The notes beneath the pieces are model-generated. The model was not told the origin of the DNA. It did no database searches and worked only from the letters and a program-made list of their open reading frames with translations. From Gymnorhina tibicen (lineage: Eukaryota > Chordata > Aves > Passeriformes > Artamidae): a stretch of 64,000 nt of DNA. Both the position numbers and the translations under genes were made by a program. Positions 59,901 to 64,000 of this stretch are shown one piece after another. The stretch lies in assembly GCA_013399875.1 (NCBI GenBank), contig VXAZ01003885.1, positions 620,330-684,329 on the forward strand. Direction: 5' to 3'. The first letter of the stretch is position 1. Each line of letters begins with the position of its first letter.

Positions 59901-62332
59901 GAGATGGAGAAGAGCAGAACTGATTTTTGACTTCTCTAAGAGCTGGAGCCCTTGAGGTCCCCTGGGATGCCCTGTGCTGTGGGGGAGCACCAGGCATGGC
60001 CTCCTGACCCTGCACCTCTGGGAAGCTCTGGAGAAGGGAGGCACTGTGGAGCAACAATGGGGATCTAAGGTGCCCCAGAGCATTGTGTAGTTAAGTTAAA
60101 TGTCTGGGGAAAAAAAATTATATTCAAAAGTGCCTTCTACATAACAAAATGTTTGTGGCTTTTTTCCTTCCCTTGACAAGTATTTACCTCTCCCAGTCTC
60201 TTCCCTAGAACCAGAACCAGCTCCTGACTTTCCCTATTGCTCCCTCCTTTCTCACGTCCCACATCCTCCGCCTGCTTCCATCTGCACACTGACTCTTACT
60301 TCCCTCACTTTTCCACGTGTGTGAAACGCTCCAGAGACCTCTCACGTCTCAGATGTGCTGCTTTATCTCTGCACCAGCAAACTGGGGGGGATTAAGGAGC
60401 TGCACCTTCTCTTTGTCTCTGGCTCCTCGTGTGCCTGCCTTGTCAGCTGTACCGAGGGAATGTTTGGTGCCAGGGATCCCAAAGCAGGACTGGAAAACCA
60501 AAACTGCTGAATATTGGAGAGGGAGAGGATGTCTTCCCCACGAAGGAAATGTGGGAATGGTCCCTGCCCTGGGCTGATGCAGCAGCTGGTGAACTGAGCA
60601 GGTGCCACCTCATGCCAAGGGAAATGCCCTGGGGAAGTTTGAAGTAACTTTACACACACTTCCCCTTTCTGGTATTAAAGAAGTTTTTATGGAAGGGATC
60701 CTGTTAATATATCAAGGGCTGTTACTTCAGTCAACATGGATTTATGGATGAATTGCATCAGTTTAATTCTTTATTAATTGATTTCTATATCAGCTATTCA
60801 ATTATTTTACCTGGGGTTGATGCCAAGCTGACAACTCTGTAGTTGCTCAGGTCATTTAATTTTTCCTTTAAAACACATAAATAAACAGCAAATAAAAATC
60901 CTCCATTGCACATCTCCTTTAGGGTAAGTCACAGCATTTGGTTTTTACTCAGTACCTAGCAGTAAATCACATAACTTCATTATTTCTCTTCCTCTGCAAA
61001 CACACCACAGATTTTGGATTTCTAGAACTGTGTTTCTCCCCCGTTTCCCCACTTGCAGAGGCAGTAGGGATCTTCCCATTCAGTGGATGAATTTAAAAGT
61101 CTCACTTTTCTGTATGCAGAATCCAGAACTCTGTTTTGTCACCTTCCTCTTTATTTTCTTGTTTGGCTGCAGTTAGCAAAGTGTCTTCCAGTCACATTGA
61201 AATAAGATGACACTTTGTACCACTTATTTAAACTAGCTTGGTTTTGAAAATCAATTTTTTTTTCCCTTTCCCCTGTGAAGTCAGGATGCAGTCACCATCT
61301 GCTCCCCTCCCTTCCACCTTTTTTTCCTCCCCTATAAAACACAACGGTAAAACTTGGCCAGGTGAGAGTCTGTTATGGTGGCTGTAAAGAAACCTTTGTT
61401 TCCTGATACTTTTGAGGGAAGGAGATGCCCTGTGTGTCACTGTGCCATGGCCAGTCCTGCAGGCTCCTGAGCCAGAGCAGCCCCTTGATCAACAAGGTGC
61501 TTGGACAAGCAAGGACTAGAAATGAATCAAGAGCAGAAACTGATCAGTTTTGTGGCTTCTTCTACTATGATTTTTGGGATGAGGTGGGAGATTTGATCTA
61601 GATTAAAAAAACCCCAAAGAGTTCCAAGTCTGGGGTGGCCTCACATGGAACTTTTAGGGAGTGTTACAGCTCCTGATAAAAGCTGAGCATTAACAGGAGC
61701 TATTTTTAGAGTAAGAACAAGGAAAGTAATTTAAATATTAAGAAACAATTTTGTTCCGGAATGAAAGAAAGCTTCTCTAGAATCCCCCTCTGAGCTGGTG
61801 TGTCAGGTAAGGAGTTCTGCCCACTGGGAAATACCTGACTGGGCGTTTCTGGCTGCATCCTTTCCTTCAAATCCTCGGCACTTGCTGTGCCAAGGGATGT
61901 CCCTTGCAGATGGGCCCATCTGTGCACTGACCCCAGAGGTCTCCAGCCATCAGTGATTCGTCATTTGAAACCTCTGCTTAAAAAAAAGCCAGAAAATACT
62001 CAGACACATGGTCATCCCATCCCTCAGTTGGTCTGTTACTAATGATTTGAGGAGAGTTGTTGAAATCACTGGGTTAGAAACGTAGCTGAGGATTTCCAGT
62101 ATTACCTGGAGAGAAGGGGGGGGAATACCCCAACCCCCCTCTAGGCTTATTTAGGAATAATTAGGTCAGAACAAATGCCTGAAACACCCAGCTGATTTTT
62201 CAGCTGTTTCTAGGCTACATTCTCAGCTGTATCCAGACTTACTTCCAGGACAGAGCACCCTAGGAGTGTTCCTAGGAGCTCTCTAAACTGACGTGGAGTG
62301 TACAGGTGAAGTGATGGTCGCTGTGTTGATCA
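59901..62332 (+). other. Proposed intron 1, noncoding
   Basis: Unique sequence. At about 60,160-60,320 the plus strand is strongly pyrimidine-rich (ttccttccc, ctctcccagtctcttccc). No exon recognised. Confidence 0.5.
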
Positions 62333-62442
62333 AGCATCCAAGGCCGGGTTGGATGGGGTTTGGAGCAACCTGGGATAGCGGAAGGTGTGTGGAACTAAAT
62401 CATCTTTAAGTTCCCTTGCAGCACATTCTGTGATTCTATGAT
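62333..62442 (+). repeat. CR1 LINE fragment, 3' end
   Basis: Shows 'catccaaggccgggttggatggggtttggagcaacctgggatagcggaaggtgt', then a deletion of the usual 'ccctgcccatggcag' segment, then 'aaatcatctttaagttccctt' and the terminal 'attctgtgattctatgatcc'. Plus orientation, short and truncated. Confidence 0.92.
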
Positions 62443-64000
62443 CCAATCCAAAAGTTTGTGTCACCAAATGCTTTGAGTGGAGAGGTTCTCCTGTTGAACC
62501 TGCATCCTTGTTGGCAGCCAATCGACTTGACCTAGATGGCAGCAGGATTGGGGGTTTTGCCTTTAGTACTGGAATTTCACCAGTCTGCGCAGGGTAAATC
62601 CGTGTGCCTTTTCCATTAGCACTCCCAGCATTTATCACTGCCCCCTTTACAGCCAGGAGAGCAGCACTGAATCCTGAGGTGATAATCCACAGCTCTGTAA
62701 TTGCCACGCAAGGCAGTCACTTCTTTCTTCACCTATTAACACGTTGTTGTGCTCCATAGGTGGGGAGAGATGACAGCTCAAAGACTGAGGATGCACCTTT
62801 GGGTGTGATGGTCTAATTAGAGCAGGAAGGAATCGAGGAGCTGCACCTTGGGATTAAAGAAGCCACCACGACCCTGATGAGTGCTGCAGGCACCGAGAAG
62901 GTGCTTAATGCAGCTTTTACCATTTAATCGAGGAAAAGACATTGTCTGGGCATCAGTATCACTTGTGGGCTCTGAGGCATCAGAAACCTGGGCTTTCTCT
63001 AAGCATTTTTTAAAATTCAAGATATTTTTGAAGTAAGATGAACTGATGCTTTTAATTCAGATGTTGTGTCACCAAGCTTTAGTGAAGGAGTGGGTTTAAA
63101 AGGGCCTGAAATAATGTGTTTATTCTTGTGATAGGGTGAGAAAAATGTCTGTGTCTTCAGGTGTAAGAAGGCCTTTAAAGACCCAGAAGTTTGTTTAATG
63201 TAAGAAAACTATTAAATAAAAGTCCATGAAAACTATTCATGTCTGAAGCTGTTTGTTATCAATTATTTCTGACTTTTCAGAGAGAAAAAGCCTTTTTTGT
63301 GTGTGATCATCAGGAGCAGTGAAAAAAAGACATTCAGGTGTGAAGCCGGCTGGGCATTCTTTGGCAGAACAGCCTTTGATTAAAAATTTGGGCTGCCATC
63401 CAAATAATCTCTTGGTTTAGAGGTCAACAAGATTTTCCCTTGGTGATGTGTTTAAAAACCTGGTGAAAACCCCAATTAATGTAAATAAGTTGCTTTCTCT
63501 CTTTATGTGCAGAGTATCTCGTATTTGCTGTAGGATTGGGTTTTGCCTGGCCTTTTTGAACATGTTTATTTTCTTTTGCGGATTTGTGATAAACGTTAAA
63601 GTAATGATAAATTTGGCTCATCTTTGTGTTTTGCAACCGCCTCACTGCAATTCTTACTGATGGTAGTAGGAACTTAATCCATGTAAACTCTCTGAAGAAC
63701 TCAAATTGTAACTGTTATTGTAAACTAAACCATTGATCACCCTACAAGCAAATGAATAGGAATTGAAATAGCTGATGGTTCTGACAAGGAGGAAGAGAAG
63801 AGTTGTTTGGATTTTATTTTTTTTGAAGTTTCTGTAATTTTTGTTACATTTTTAAGACATGCACCAACCACGAGTTGTGCATGTAAAATGTATTTTGCGT
63901 TGGTGTGCAGATAACAACGCTGTCTTTATCAACTTCATTTTTGGAAAATGAAACCGTCCTGAAATGTTTTTCAACAGGAATCAGTGACAAATTTGCAATA
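62443..64000 (+). other. Proposed intron 1, distal part in this window
   Basis: Unique sequence. The segment about 62,500-62,710 is repeat-free with mild CpG retention and could be constrained. No splice acceptor followed by a recognisable phase-1-compatible coding exon was found before the end of the window. Confidence 0.45.

Noticed and set aside
1..64000. tRNA, rRNA, CRISPR, bacterial operon or phage-like system
   Set aside because: No cloverleaf with A/B boxes, repeat-spacer array, or dense same-strand long frames were seen; the window is vertebrate noncoding DNA.

Overview
The window looks like vertebrate, almost certainly avian, nuclear DNA. It has a moderate, AT-leaning composition, a very low density of interspersed repeats, and nearly all recognisable repeats are short, 5'-truncated CR1 LINE fragments ending in the typical tail (…ttccaaccca…ttctatgattctg). 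An assembly gap sits inside a GC-rich promoter, which is common in bird assemblies. I see no bacterial or viral gene organisation. Open reading frames are short and consistent with chance stop-free runs, so I do not annotate them as genes.

The only gene anchor I can support is near the middle. A CpG island (about 34,130-35,620, interrupted by 112 N) contains a plus-strand first coding exon at 35,182-35,251. It encodes a signal peptide and ends at a consensus splice donor in phase 1, the structure expected for a secreted or type I membrane protein whose next exon carries an extracellular module. I cannot name the gene. The rest of the window to 64,000 is best read as its first intron, because I found no convincing second exon. 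The 34 kb upstream is intergenic DNA or part of another plus-strand transcription unit.

Layout: 1-33,500 is sparse noncoding DNA with CR1 fragments at 4.8, 26.9 and 28.6 kb, two (GT)n tracts and several segments that look constrained. At 33,550-34,050 two CR1 fragments lie tail to tail just upstream of the CpG island. From 35.6 to 47 kb the intron carries several enhancer-like segments, including one with a perfect inverted pair of SOX-type sites at 38,359-38,370. At 47.0-49.3 kb there is a diverged direct duplication of about 300 bp. Each copy begins with a CR1 3' tail, and the downstream copy directly follows a longer CR1 fragment. From 50 to 64 kb there are two further CR1 fragments and AT-rich, homeodomain-site-rich segments that could be regulatory.

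Enhancer-like calls rest only on visual impressions (retained CpGs, clusters of TAAT, SOX or E-box words, absence of repeats). They need cross-species alignment. Repeat boundaries are approximate to about 10-30 bases.
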